From: Sphingomonas gellani
Lineage (GTDB): Bacteria; Pseudomonadota; Alphaproteobacteria; Sphingomonadales; Sphingomonadaceae
DNA length: 64,000 nt
Assembly (NCBI RefSeq): GCF_900110035.1
Contig: NZ_FOCF01000001.1
Location: 620,001 to 684,000 of the forward strand
Direction: 5' to 3'
Made by a program: the position numbers and the translations under genes. The notes below the pieces were generated by a model. The model saw nothing but the letters and a program-made list of their open reading frames with translations. It had not been told where the DNA came from and made no database searches. Shown here one piece after another: positions 9,833 to 18,661 of this stretch (the stretch's first letter is position 1; every line of letters begins with the position of its first letter).

Positions 9833-11190
9833 CCGCGCTCCTCCGCCAACAGCTTGCGCGTTTCATGCATCGACACGACCGGCAGCAATCGTGCAAACAC
9901 CAGCATCAGCAGCACGAACCCGCCCAGCGTTCCCGCCAGGATCAGGAAGTCGACGATCGTTGGCGCATAGAGCCGCCAGAAGCTGGGCTCGTAGCCGATC
10001 GACAGCGTATTGGTGATGATGAGAATGCGCTCCAGCCACATGCCCACCAGCACGGCGACTGACACTCCGATCAGGACCGGTGTGCTGGTCCGAAGCGGCT
10101 TCGCCCAGAACAGCTGAGGGGCCGCGACGTTGCCGATCAGCATCGCCCAATAGAAGGGCGCGTACGGCCCCGTAAATGCGAAGCGGACCACGCGCAGGTC
10201 CGCCGCCTCACCGCTCCACAAGGCCGACAGCCATTCCGCCGAATAGGACGCACCCATGACGATCGAGGCCGCTAGAATCACGCGCGCCATGGCGTCGAAA
10301 TGATCGGGCACGATCAATCCCTCCAAGCCCATGGCGCGCCGCATGATCAGCGCGATCAGCACCACCATCGCAAATCCGGAGAACAGCGCGCCGACCACGA
10401 AATAGGGGGGGAAGATGCTTTCGGTCCAACCGGGCATCAGGCTGGCGGCGAAATCCAGCCCGACGATCGAGTGTACGGAACAGACCAGCGGCACTGCGAT
10501 CGCTGCCATTGTGCGGTGCAGCCGCTCCTGTGCGCGCCACTGCGTCGGCGTCCCCTGCCATCCCATCGCTGCGACGCCGTACATCCGCCGCCATCCGCGC
10601 GATCCGTCCCTGTCGCGCAGCGTGGCCAAATCTGGCTGCAGGCCGACATAGAAGAACATGATCGAGAACAGCAGGTAACTGACGATGGCCCAGAAATCCC
10701 ACACCAGCGCCGATCGCCATTGCGGCCACAACTGCATGCTGTTGGGGTAGGGCGCGAGCCAATAGAAATACATCGGCCGACCCAGGTGCAGGATCGGGAA
10801 GATCCCGGCCATCGATACCGCAAAGAGGGTCATCGCCTCCGCCATGCGGTTCAACGACGCGCGCCATTTCTGCCGTGTCAGCAGCAGCAGCGAAGAGATC
10901 AGCGTGCCGGCATTGCCGATGCCGATCCACCAGACATAATTCGCGATCGGGAAACCCCAGACTACGGCGGAGTTGTTGCCCCACAGCCCCGGCCCCCGCG
11001 TCAGGCTGAACCAGATCGCGACCGCCCCGACCAAAGTCACCGCCGCCGACGCGCCGACCGACAGCCACCATGCGCGACCGGGCCTCCTGTCCATCAGCGG
11101 CGCTGCCACCGCCTCCGTCACGTCGCCCAGCGTGGCGATCAACGGCAGGGTCCATCGCCGGCCGCTGTCGACGACATGCGGCGCGATCAT
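9829..11190 (-). CDS. actC: Alternative Complex III NrfD-like membrane subunit ActC
   Basis: A 453-aa polytopic protein with about ten helices, of the polysulfide reductase NrfD family as adapted in ActC. Recognisable pieces are WGFPIANYVWWIGIGNAGTLIS, FPILHLGRPMYFYWLAPYPN and FDFAASLMPGW-like text (here GLDFAASLMPGWTESIFPPYFVVGALFSG). The subunit holds the probable quinol-oxidising site next to the Fe-S protein ActB. The ATG overlaps the actB stop (ATGA) and the end overlaps actD (GTGA). The gene should be expressed one-to-one with its neighbours. Confidence 0.93.
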   Translation of the reverse strand: MIAPHVVDSGRRWTLPLIATLGDVTEAVAAPLMDRRPGRAWWLSVGASAAVTLVGAVAIWFSLTRGPGLWGNNSAVVWGFPIANYVWWIGIGNAGTLISSLLLLTRQKWRASLNRMAEAMTLFAVSMAGIFPILHLGRPMYFYWLAPYPNSMQLWPQWRSALVWDFWAIVSYLLFSIMFFYVGLQPDLATLRDRDGSRGWRRMYGVAAMGWQGTPTQWRAQERLHRTMAAIAVPLVCSVHSIVGLDFAASLMPGWTESIFPPYFVVGALFSGFAMVVLIALIMRRAMGLEGLIVPDHFDAMARVILAASIVMGASYSAEWLSALWSGEAADLRVVRFAFTGPYAPFYWAMLIGNVAAPQLFWAKPLRTSTPVLIGVSVAVLVGMWLERILIITNTLSIGYEPSFWRLYAPTIVDFLILAGTLGGFVLLMLVFARLLPVVSMHETRKLLAEERG

Positions 11191-13892
11191 GCACCTTCGC
11201 CCGGATTACGGCGGCGCGCGAGATAGGTTGTGCGCGGGCGCGTGCCGAGCTCCTCCAGCAAGGCGTAATGGCGCGGATCGGCGCGCGCCTCGCGGATCGG
11301 CGCGTCGTCCAGCGTACCGAAGCGGATCGCCTGGGTCGGACAGGCGGCCGCGCACGCGGTCTGGACCGGGGCGGCCACACCGCCGGCGTCCTTCTCCCGA
11401 TTGGACGCTTCGATCCGCTGCACGCAGTAGGTGCATTTCTCCATCACGCCCCGCGCGCGCACCGATACGTCCGGGTTGCGCTGGGCCGACACCGACGCGT
11501 CGCCTGCGTCGCCCCACAGGGATGACCCGGCATAGTCGCGGAAGTTGAAGCGCCGGACCTTGTACGGGCAGTTCGCCTGGCATGTCCGGGTACCGATGCA
11601 GCGGTTGTAGACCTGCACATTCAGACCCTGCGCATCGTGGACCGACGCCTCGACCGGGCACACCGGCTCGCACGGCGCGGTTTCGCATTGCATGCAGGGA
11701 ACGGGCTGGAAACCGCCCGCTCCCTTGTCCTCATACCGGTCGACGCGCAGCCAGTGCATGTCGCGACCGACCGCCATCTCCTCCGGCCCGATCGCGGGAA
11801 TGTTGTTCTCCGCCTGGCAGGACAGGATGCAGGCGTTGCAGCCGATGCACAGGTCGGTGTCGATCGCCATCGCCCATTGCTTCGGCGCACCCTTGGCCGG
11901 CGGATTGGGCAACAGCGTCGGCAGGGGCTTCGCGGCAGGCATAGCGGCACTTGGCGCCAGGACGGGAAAAAGCTTCGCCAGTTCACCATCCAGCTCGAAG
12001 AAGGGCTGTGTGGAAACCACCTCGATCCGGCCTGCCGCCTTGCTCACCTGCGGGACGCCCGTTCCTTGCAGAACCCAGGCATTGGCCCCGAACCCGTCCG
12101 CTACCGGCCCCGCGCCTTCCCGGCCATAGCCGGTCGCGACCGTCACGACGCCGCGTGCCTGCCCCTCGACTGATCGCACCGGCAGCACCACGCGTCCGCC
12201 ATGCCGCACCGCGACCATGTCGCCGTTTGCGAGGTCGAGGGCGGCCATGTCGGCCGGGTGCATGCGCGCGCTCGACCCCCACACCTCCTTGGTGATCGGG
12301 TCGGGACATTCCTGCGCCCAGGCATTGGTCGAATGCCGCCCATCGAACAGGGAGGGGGAGGGCCGGACATCCACCGCCCACCGCCCGGGCGCGACAGCCG
12401 GCAGCACCAATGGCGCTTCGCCGACATGTTCCGCTGCGGCGGCGCTGTCGGGCACGACGCCCGTCGCCACTGCATGGCGCCATCCCGCGTCGTCCAACGC
12501 CGCCCACTGCGTGCGGTGTCGCGCGAGCGCACCGGGTCCGCCCGCCGCGTCGAGGATCAGGTCGACCACCTCGACCGGCGTCTTCGTGTCGCAGAATGGC
12601 CGTACGAGAGGCTGGGCGATCGAAACCGTCCCGTCCGGGGCGCGCCAGTCGTGCCACCCCTCCAACGGATGACCGATCGGCACCTTCCACTTCGCGCGCG
12701 CGCTGGTCTCGTCCGGGAACAGTGTGGCGGCGACGGTCAGCGGCACGCGGTCCATGGCCTCCGCAAAGGCGAGTTGCGGCGGCGCTGCGTAGGCGGGGTT
12801 GCTGTCGAGCACGACCAGCGTGTCGATACGCCCCGCGTGCATGTCCGCCGCCAGGCCAGACAGGCTATCGCGATGGGAGGACCGATCGGGATCGACCGGC
12901 GCGATCCACTGTTGCGGTGCGCGGAGCAATCCGTTCGCCCAGGCAGCGAAGGCGTGCATGGAGGGCGGCTGTCGATCGCCGACCATGACCAGAGCGCGCC
13001 CCTTCGCCGCCAACAGGTCGCGCGCCGCGTCGGCGGCGAAGCGCGCCAACTCGTCCGGCATGGCGATCCGCGCGGGCGCGCCACCCATCGCCGCGGCAAG
13101 TGCATGGCACAGCGCCGCCAGATCGGCCGGCCCCGCGGCGATGCGGTGATCGGCCATGGTGCCGCTGATGCTGGGCGTCGCCTCCGCCGCATACATCCGG
13201 TGCATCGGCGCGCGTCGCCGTCGCAGGCTCCACCCGCGCGCATGGGCGATCTGATCGGGACCGGGGCCGAGCGGGTCGCTGTCGAGCAACAGCACGACAT
13301 CGGCGTCGGCCAGGCGGGGTCGCGGAGTCAGCGGCCGACCGAAAGCCGCGTCCGCCGCCGCAAGGGCGTGGTCGTCGTCGAACGGCTCCCATCGCACATG
13401 GCGCATGCCTGGCAGTTGCACCCGCAACGCCGCAATGCGCGCAAGCAGCGTGGGCGAGGTGACGCGCCCGGTCAGCAGGGCCAGTCCCTTGCCACGCCGT
13501 GGCGCGACACTCTCGAACAGCACCCGCGCCAGGCTGGACCAGCTTGCCGGACCCGACGGGCCGCTCGGCGCACGCAGCCGCTGCGGGTCGTACAGGTCGA
13601 GGATGCCCGCCTCGATGAACGGCTCGGTCGCGCCCAGGCTGGCGGGGTGGGCGGCTAGCCCCTCCAGCTTGATCGGGCGACCATCGACCACAAGTCCGGT
13701 CACACCCCGGCCGTAACCCGCAAGTGGCAGGGCGGTGGCATAGCGGCGCACCTGGCCGGGGAATGTGCCCTCCGGCTGGTCGACCATCGGGTGGATCGTG
13801 TCGTCCGGCCGCTGGCAGGCGGAGACGCTTGCCGCTGCGCCAGCCGCGATCAGACGCAGCACGGACCGGCGATCGGGCAGGTCGGCGCTCAT
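11187..13892 (-). CDS. actB: Alternative Complex III molybdopterin-like/Fe-S subunit ActB
   Basis: A 901-aa fusion. The N-terminal two thirds resemble molybdopterin oxidoreductases, which in ActB carry no molybdenum. The C-terminal third is a four-cluster ferredoxin: CIGCNACILSCQ, CMQCETAPCEPVCP, CIGTRTCQANCP, CTYC and CAAACP. The N-terminus DRRSVLRLIAAG is a Tat-type signal, and a Cys at residue 26 (SVSACQ) may be lipidated. Of three possible ATGs I chose 13892, because it overlaps the actA stop as ATGA like its neighbours. The Fe-S clusters should pass electrons from quinol oxidation in ActC to the haems of ActA and ActE. Confidence 0.94.
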   Translation of the reverse strand: MSADLPDRRSVLRLIAAGAAASVSACQRPDDTIHPMVDQPEGTFPGQVRRYATALPLAGYGRGVTGLVVDGRPIKLEGLAAHPASLGATEPFIEAGILDLYDPQRLRAPSGPSGPASWSSLARVLFESVAPRRGKGLALLTGRVTSPTLLARIAALRVQLPGMRHVRWEPFDDDHALAAADAAFGRPLTPRPRLADADVVLLLDSDPLGPGPDQIAHARGWSLRRRRAPMHRMYAAEATPSISGTMADHRIAAGPADLAALCHALAAAMGGAPARIAMPDELARFAADAARDLLAAKGRALVMVGDRQPPSMHAFAAWANGLLRAPQQWIAPVDPDRSSHRDSLSGLAADMHAGRIDTLVVLDSNPAYAAPPQLAFAEAMDRVPLTVAATLFPDETSARAKWKVPIGHPLEGWHDWRAPDGTVSIAQPLVRPFCDTKTPVEVVDLILDAAGGPGALARHRTQWAALDDAGWRHAVATGVVPDSAAAAEHVGEAPLVLPAVAPGRWAVDVRPSPSLFDGRHSTNAWAQECPDPITKEVWGSSARMHPADMAALDLANGDMVAVRHGGRVVLPVRSVEGQARGVVTVATGYGREGAGPVADGFGANAWVLQGTGVPQVSKAAGRIEVVSTQPFFELDGELAKLFPVLAPSAAMPAAKPLPTLLPNPPAKGAPKQWAMAIDTDLCIGCNACILSCQAENNIPAIGPEEMAVGRDMHWLRVDRYEDKGAGGFQPVPCMQCETAPCEPVCPVEASVHDAQGLNVQVYNRCIGTRTCQANCPYKVRRFNFRDYAGSSLWGDAGDASVSAQRNPDVSVRARGVMEKCTYCVQRIEASNREKDAGGVAAPVQTACAAACPTQAIRFGTLDDAPIREARADPRHYALLEELGTRPRTTYLARRRNPGEGA

Positions 13893-14548
13893 CGGTGGCA
13901 TGTCGAACAATCGGTCAAATTGCGCCCGCTATGCGCGATGCGGATCGTCGTCGCGCGTGCCGCCGCCCGGTCGGCACCGCTCCGACGCTGATAGGGCGCA
14001 TCGGAATAGACCCGGTCGGGCGCGACGATCCGCTCCTCCGGTGCGCGGTGGCAATCCAGACACCACCCCATCGACATGGGCGTCGCCTGACGGGTCAGCG
14101 GCATGCGGCGGATGTCGCCATGACAGGCGGCGCACGGCACCCCGTTGTTCACATGCGCGTGATGATCGAAATACACATAGTCCGGCAGGCGATTGACGCG
14201 CCGCCACGCGATCGGGCGTCCGCTGGCCAGGCTGTCGCGAACGGGCGCCAGCATTTGCGCATTGGTGTAAAGCTGATAATGGCAGGTCATGCAGGTATGC
14301 GTCGGCGGCACGCCCGCATGTGCACCCGTCTCCACGCCGGCATGGCAGTATCGGCAATCGATCCCCAATTCGCCGGCATGATGCTGGTGGCTGAAGGGGA
14401 CCGGCTGCTCGACGAAGCGCCCTTCGCCCGTGGCGGTACCGGAGCGCGCGACGACCATCCCGGCGAACAACAGCCCGGCCACCAGCAAGGGCAGCGCAAG
14501 CAGCAGGCGCGCATAGGTGTTGGCACCGGGACGGAACAGTTGAGCCAA
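13889..14548 (-). CDS. actA: Alternative Complex III pentahaem cytochrome c ActA
   Basis: A 219-aa cytochrome with one N-terminal membrane anchor (about 15-34) and five CxxCH motifs at Cys65, Cys86, Cys139, Cys163 and Cys214, exactly the number in ActA. Paired histidines (SHQHHAG, FDHHAHVNNG) supply likely axial ligands. It is the first gene of the act-cox block. The start appears to be TTG (TTGGCTCAA), preceded at a good distance by GAGGGTGG; no in-frame ATG fits. The protein should gather electrons from ActB and hand them to ActE or directly to the caa3 oxidase. Confidence 0.93.
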   Translation of the reverse strand: MAQLFRPGANTYARLLLALPLLVAGLLFAGMVVARSGTATGEGRFVEQPVPFSHQHHAGELGIDCRYCHAGVETGAHAGVPPTHTCMTCHYQLYTNAQMLAPVRDSLASGRPIAWRRVNRLPDYVYFDHHAHVNNGVPCAACHGDIRRMPLTRQATPMSMGWCLDCHRAPEERIVAPDRVYSDAPYQRRSGADRAAARATTIRIAHSGRNLTDCSTCHR

Positions 14549-14576
14549 GCCACCCTCATTCCCGGAAGAATCGCGT

Positions 14577-14612
14577 TTCGACCTGCCTAGGAGCCCGCCG
14601 GGCAGGGGTCAA
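14577..14612 (-). promoter_or_regulatory. possible promoter of the act-cox operon
   Basis: Read on the minus strand, TTGACC (14612-14607) and TAGGCA (14589-14584) are separated by 17 bases. That would place transcription start about 30 bases before the actA TTG. The -35 is good and the -10 weak. The -35 overlaps a short inverted repeat (AGGGG/CCCCT, 14604-14618), which may be an operator. The rest of the gap 14549-14675 shows no other signal. Confidence 0.3.
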
Positions 14613-14675
14613 ACCCCTGAAAGGAAAAGCGCTGTGTGGCCCCCGATCGTTCGGAGGGAGGCCGCAACGAACCCT

Positions 14676-15431
14676 CTATTCGCCTTCCTGCATGCGCGGG
14701 GTGATCGTCAGTTGCTGGACGATCGCCCGCATCGGCTGGGTCAGCAGATAATGGACACCCACCGCGATATCCTCGGCGCGCAGCATGGTCTCCTGCGCGA
14801 TCATCTCCTGCTGTTCGTCATCCGAGAGGTCGGGATACTGGAAGTCCGCGGACGTCTTGCCTGGTTCGACCAGCGACACCTTGATCCCCTTGGGACCAAG
14901 CTCGCGGCGCAGCGCTTCGGCGAAACCGGCGATGCCGGCCTTGATCCCGGCATAGACGGTGGAGCTGGGCCCCAGCACATGCGCGCTCATCGATCCGGTC
15001 AGGACGATGTCGCCCTTCGCGATGCGCTGCGACGCGTGCTTCGCGCTCAGCAGATAGGCAGTGAAGTTGACGGCGATGGCGTTACGCAGCGCCGCCTCGT
15101 CCATGTCGGTCAGCCCCTGTGCGGGGACGGCGGCGTTGATGACCGCGACGTCCAGGCCGCCGAGTGCCTTTTCGCCCGCATCGAACAAGCGGCCGACATT
15201 GTCCGGATCGGCAAGGTCGATCGTCATCCCATCGCCGCGCCCGACGTTACGGATCTGGGCGAGGGCATCGTCCAGATGATCCGGATCATGTCCCGCCACG
15301 AAGACGTGAGCCCCCTCCGCCGCCAGCAGGATCGCGATCGCCCGACCGATGCCCGTCGTCCCGCCGGTGACAAGAACGCGGCGATCCTTCAGGCTGCGGT
15401 GCTGGGTGTGCGCTGCGGCGACATGGTTCAT
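14676..15431 (-). CDS. short-chain dehydrogenase/reductase
   Basis: A 251-aa classical SDR. The cofactor loop is TGGTTGIG near residue 22, the INAA version of the NNAG motif follows, then the catalytic Ser (in TGSMSAHV) and YAGIK as YxxxK. The Asp in the VAGHDPD region could favour NAD over NADP, but this is weak. A SIVEPG-like element (here VEPGKTSADF) marks the substrate side. The reaction is an alcohol/ketone interconversion; the substrate is unknown. It lies upstream of the act operon on the same strand but 127 bases away, and diverges from the peptidase-like hydrolase at 15564. Confidence 0.85.
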   Translation of the reverse strand: MNHVAAAHTQHRSLKDRRVLVTGGTTGIGRAIAILLAAEGAHVFVAGHDPDHLDDALAQIRNVGRGDGMTIDLADPDNVGRLFDAGEKALGGLDVAVINAAVPAQGLTDMDEAALRNAIAVNFTAYLLSAKHASQRIAKGDIVLTGSMSAHVLGPSSTVYAGIKAGIAGFAEALRRELGPKGIKVSLVEPGKTSADFQYPDLSDDEQQEMIAQETMLRAEDIAVGVHYLLTQPMRAIVQQLTITPRMQEGE

Positions 15432-15563
15432 GAAGGACTCCGGTCAAAAATGTGAGCGGGGCAAAGCGTGTCAGTTGGCGCGCGGTTCCGACGCGCGGCG
15501 CCTTGCATCGATCGCGCGGTGTTGCCACCGTGCGGCCCAGAGGTTCTTCAGGGGTTGGTTTTC

Positions 15564-17522
15564 ATGTCCAAATGGCTCGTTTCCGTGTCGCTGGCGGCCG
15601 TCATTCTCTCGCCCGCGATGGCGCAGCAGCAACCGCAGGCCGCGCCAAAGGATGCCGCGGTCCGCAGCGAGGCCGGCGCGGATATCCCGCAGAAGTTCAC
15701 GCCGCCGGTGCAGGCGCAGGATTTCGACAAGCGCGAGGTGATGGTGCCGATGCGCGACGGCACGCGGCTCTACACCGTGATCGTGGTGCCGAAGGGGATC
15801 GCTAATGCCCCCATCGTGCTGACCCGCACGCCGTACAACGCGAAGGGGCGGGCGAGCCGGTCCGAAAGTGCCAGCATGCTGAACACGCTGCCGCTGGCGG
15901 ACGAGATCTTCGTGAAGGCCGGTTACATCCGCGTTTATCAGGACATTCGCGGCAAATACGGGTCCGAGGGCGAATACGTCGTGACGCGGCCGGTGATCGG
16001 GCCGCTGAACCATACCAAGGTCGACCACGTCACCGACGCCTACGACACGATCGACTGGCTGGTAAACAAGGCGAACCTGCCGGAATCGAACGGGCGGGTC
16101 GGCATGATCGGTTCGTCCTATGAAGGCTTCACCGTCGTCAACGCGCTGCTCAACCCGCACCCCGCGCTGAAGGTCGCCGCTCCGGAAAGCCCGATGGTCG
16201 ATGGCTGGATGGGCGACGACTGGTTCCACTACGGCGCGTTCCGCCTGGCCAATATCGCCTGGATCGGCGCGCAGACCGGCTACAAGGGAGAGGGCAAGGC
16301 GCCTTCGACGGGCGGTTGGGACGATTACGATAATTTCCGTCAGGTCGGCTCCGCCGGCGAATGGGCCAAGAAATCCGGGTACGATCAACTGCCGTTCTGG
16401 AACCGCATGGTGCAGCATGCCGCCTATGACGGGTTCTGGCAGGGACAGGCCCTGGACAAGCTGCTCGCCGCGAACCCGTCGAACGTCCCGACCCTGTGGG
16501 AACAGGGCCTGTGGGATCAGGAGGACATGTACGGCGCGATCACCAGCTGGGAAGCGCTGAAGGCGAAGGGCAAGGTCGGCAACAACTTCCTGGTGATGGG
16601 GCCGTGGCGGCATAGCCAGGTTAACCGCGAGGGACGCAGCCTGGGTGTGTTCCAGTGGAACGGCGACACCGCCGCGCAATTCCGCGAGGACATGGTGCTG
16701 CCCTTCTTCAACCGGTACCTGAAGGACGGACCGGCCGTGACCTTGCCGACCGCCGCGATCTACAACACCGGCGAGAATCATTGGGATCGGTTTTCCACCT
16801 GGCCGCTGGCGTGTGAGAGCGGCTGTGCGTCCGGCCTCACGCCCTTCTACCTGGGTGCCGGCGGCTCGGCCGGCTTCGGCGCACCGGCCGCTGGTGGTAA
16901 CAGCTACGTCTCCGACCCGGCGAATCCTGTGCCGCACCTGCCGCGTCCGGTGAACTTCGGCGATGGCCGGTGGGGCGAGTATCTGGTCGCGGATCAGCGG
17001 TTCGCGGACGGCCGACCCGACGTGCTGACTTACACCTCGCCCGTGCTGACGGCGCCGGTCCGGGTGTCCGGCGCCCCGATCGCGGACCTGTTCGCGCGGA
17101 CGACGGGCACCGATGGCGATTTCGTCGTCAAGGTGATAGACCAGTATCCGGACGAGAATGTGGCCGACCCGAAGATGGGCGGGTACCAGTTGCCGATCAG
17201 CATGGACATTTTCCGCGGCCGCTATCGCAGCAGCTTCGAACATCCAAGCGCGATCCCGGCGAACAAGGTCCAGGAATATCGCTTCCGCCTGCCGACGGTG
17301 AACCATGTGTTCCAGCCGGGACACCGCATGGTTGTCCAGATCCAGTCGACGCTGTTCCCGGTCTATGATCGCAATCCGCAGCGCTATGTCCCCAACATCT
17401 TCCTGGCGAAGAAGGACGATTATCAGAAGGCGACGGTGACGATCGTCCGCGGAGGCAGCACGCCCAGCCGGGTCCTGCTGCCGGTCGTGGCGGTGGATCA
17501 GTCGGCGGCCATGGTTCGCTGA
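15564..17522 (+). CDS. secreted CocE/NonD-family hydrolase, alpha-amino acid ester hydrolase-like
   Basis: A 652-aa exported alpha/beta hydrolase with signal cleavage near residue 20 (LSPAMA|QQQ). The nucleophile is the second Ser of GSSYEGFT (about Ser185). RVYQDIRGKYGSEGEY carries the oxyanion tyrosine. The histidine in GPWRHSQVNREG matches the catalytic His of alpha-amino acid ester hydrolases. The C-terminal jelly-roll domain (from about residue 430, VLTAPVRVSGAPIADLF) is typical of the X-Pro dipeptidyl-peptidase/CocE/NonD superfamily. Likely substrates are amino-acid esters, beta-lactam-type amides or short peptides. The gene is monocistronic. Its start was chosen because it gives a complete signal peptide. 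Confidence 0.88.
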   Translation: MSKWLVSVSLAAVILSPAMAQQQPQAAPKDAAVRSEAGADIPQKFTPPVQAQDFDKREVMVPMRDGTRLYTVIVVPKGIANAPIVLTRTPYNAKGRASRSESASMLNTLPLADEIFVKAGYIRVYQDIRGKYGSEGEYVVTRPVIGPLNHTKVDHVTDAYDTIDWLVNKANLPESNGRVGMIGSSYEGFTVVNALLNPHPALKVAAPESPMVDGWMGDDWFHYGAFRLANIAWIGAQTGYKGEGKAPSTGGWDDYDNFRQVGSAGEWAKKSGYDQLPFWNRMVQHAAYDGFWQGQALDKLLAANPSNVPTLWEQGLWDQEDMYGAITSWEALKAKGKVGNNFLVMGPWRHSQVNREGRSLGVFQWNGDTAAQFREDMVLPFFNRYLKDGPAVTLPTAAIYNTGENHWDRFSTWPLACESGCASGLTPFYLGAGGSAGFGAPAAGGNSYVSDPANPVPHLPRPVNFGDGRWGEYLVADQRFADGRPDVLTYTSPVLTAPVRVSGAPIADLFARTTGTDGDFVVKVIDQYPDENVADPKMGGYQLPISMDIFRGRYRSSFEHPSAIPANKVQEYRFRLPTVNHVFQPGHRMVVQIQSTLFPVYDRNPQRYVPNIFLAKKDDYQKATVTIVRGGSTPSRVLLPVVAVDQSAAMVR

Positions 17523-17550
17523 CGGTTGGCGGGAAGGGGTTAGGGGTCTA

Positions 17551-17572
17551 GTTCGGCAACGAAATTCCGAAC
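17551..17572. repeat. inverted repeat before the aldo/keto reductase gene
   Basis: Perfect 6-base arms GTTCGG (17551-17556) and CCGAAC (17567-17572) are separated by ten bases and end next to the AAGGTG Shine-Dalgarno of the next gene. It could be an operator or a leader hairpin that masks the ribosome site. A LacI-type regulator is encoded two genes downstream, but the repeat lacks the central CG symmetry of usual LacI operators. Confidence 0.35.
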
Positions 17573-17584
17573 AAGGTGACTCCG

Positions 17585-18661
17585 ATGCCCTTTCCCGCAC
17601 CCTTCCACGCCGATCCCGACCGCTATGACGGGCGCATGCCGTACCGACGCGTCGGGCGCAGCGGCCTGAAGCTGCCGGCGATCAGTCTGGGACTGTGGCA
17701 GAATTTCGGCGGGTCCGACGTGTTCGAGACGGGTCGCGCGATCCTGCGCCGTGCGTTCGACCGTGGCGTGACACATTTTGATCTCGCCAACAATTACGGG
17801 CCGCCCTACGGCTCCGCCGAAGAAAATTTCGGGCGCGTCATGCGCGACGACTTCGCCCGGCATCGCGACGAGCTGATCGTGTCGACCAAGGCCGGGTGGG
17901 ACATGTGGCCGGGCCCGTACGGCGACATCGGGTCGTCGAAAAAATACCTCGTCGCCAGCTGCGACCAGAGCCTGAAGCGGATGGGCCTGGATTATGTCGA
18001 CATCTTCTATTCCCACCGCGTCGATCCCACGACTCCGTTGGAGGAGACGATGGGCGCGCTGGTGCATCTGCATCGTCAGGGCAAGGCGCTGTATGTCGGC
18101 ATCTCCTCCTACGATCCCGGCCTGACCCGGCGCGCCGCCGCGATCCTGGCGGAGGAGAAGGTGCCGCTGTTCATCCACCAGCCCAGCTATTCGATGCTGA
18201 ACCGCTGGATCGAGCGGGATCTGCTCGCCACGCTGGACGATCTGGGCACCGGCTGCATCGCCTTTTCCCCGCTGGCGCAGGGCATGCTGAGCGACAAGTA
18301 TCTGAACGGCGTGCCCGACGATGCGCGTGCGGCGCGCGGCGGGTCGCTGTCGACGGAACTGCTCAGCGACGACAACCTCGACCGTGTCCGCGCGCTCGCG
18401 AAGATCGCGGAGCGGCGCGGACAGAGCCTCGCCCAGATGGCGATCGCCTGGGTGCTGCGCGACCCGCGCGTCACCTCCGCGCTGATCGGCGCACGCACCG
18501 TGGAGCAGCTCGACGACTCGCTCGATGCCGTGAAGGCGCTGTCCTTTTCGTCGGAGGAGCTGGCGGAGATCGACCGCCATGCGGCGGATGGTGCGATCAA
18601 CATCTGGTCGGGGTCCAGTGACATCACCGAGATGCCGGCGACTCAGGGCGTTCCCGCTTGA
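17585..18661 (+). CDS. aldo/keto reductase, L-glyceraldehyde 3-phosphate reductase (YghZ/Gpr) type
   Basis: A 358-aa NADPH-dependent oxidoreductase of the Kv-beta/YghZ subgroup. It starts with MPYRRVGRSGLKLPAISLGLW. The catalytic Asp and Tyr sit in FDLANNYGPPYGSAEENFG, and DYVDIFYSHRVDP and QPSYSMLNRW are close to YghZ wording. The C-terminal cofactor site contains LIGARTVEQLDDS. The enzyme reduces aldehydes or sugar aldehydes. I chose ATG 17585 over GTG 17576 because AAGG then lies at the right distance. Its stop overlaps the TTG of the following Gfo/Idh gene (TTGA), so the two are coupled. Confidence 0.87.
   Translation: MPFPAPFHADPDRYDGRMPYRRVGRSGLKLPAISLGLWQNFGGSDVFETGRAILRRAFDRGVTHFDLANNYGPPYGSAEENFGRVMRDDFARHRDELIVSTKAGWDMWPGPYGDIGSSKKYLVASCDQSLKRMGLDYVDIFYSHRVDPTTPLEETMGALVHLHRQGKALYVGISSYDPGLTRRAAAILAEEKVPLFIHQPSYSMLNRWIERDLLATLDDLGTGCIAFSPLAQGMLSDKYLNGVPDDARAARGGSLSTELLSDDNLDRVRALAKIAERRGQSLAQMAIAWVLRDPRVTSALIGARTVEQLDDSLDAVKALSFSSEELAEIDRHAADGAINIWSGSSDITEMPATQGVPA

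Noticed and set aside
15471..17600. 709-codon open frame antisense to the CocE/NonD hydrolase
   Set aside because: Composition is Arg/His/Gln-rich with no recognisable fold. The plus-strand frame has a signal peptide and a full catalytic set.
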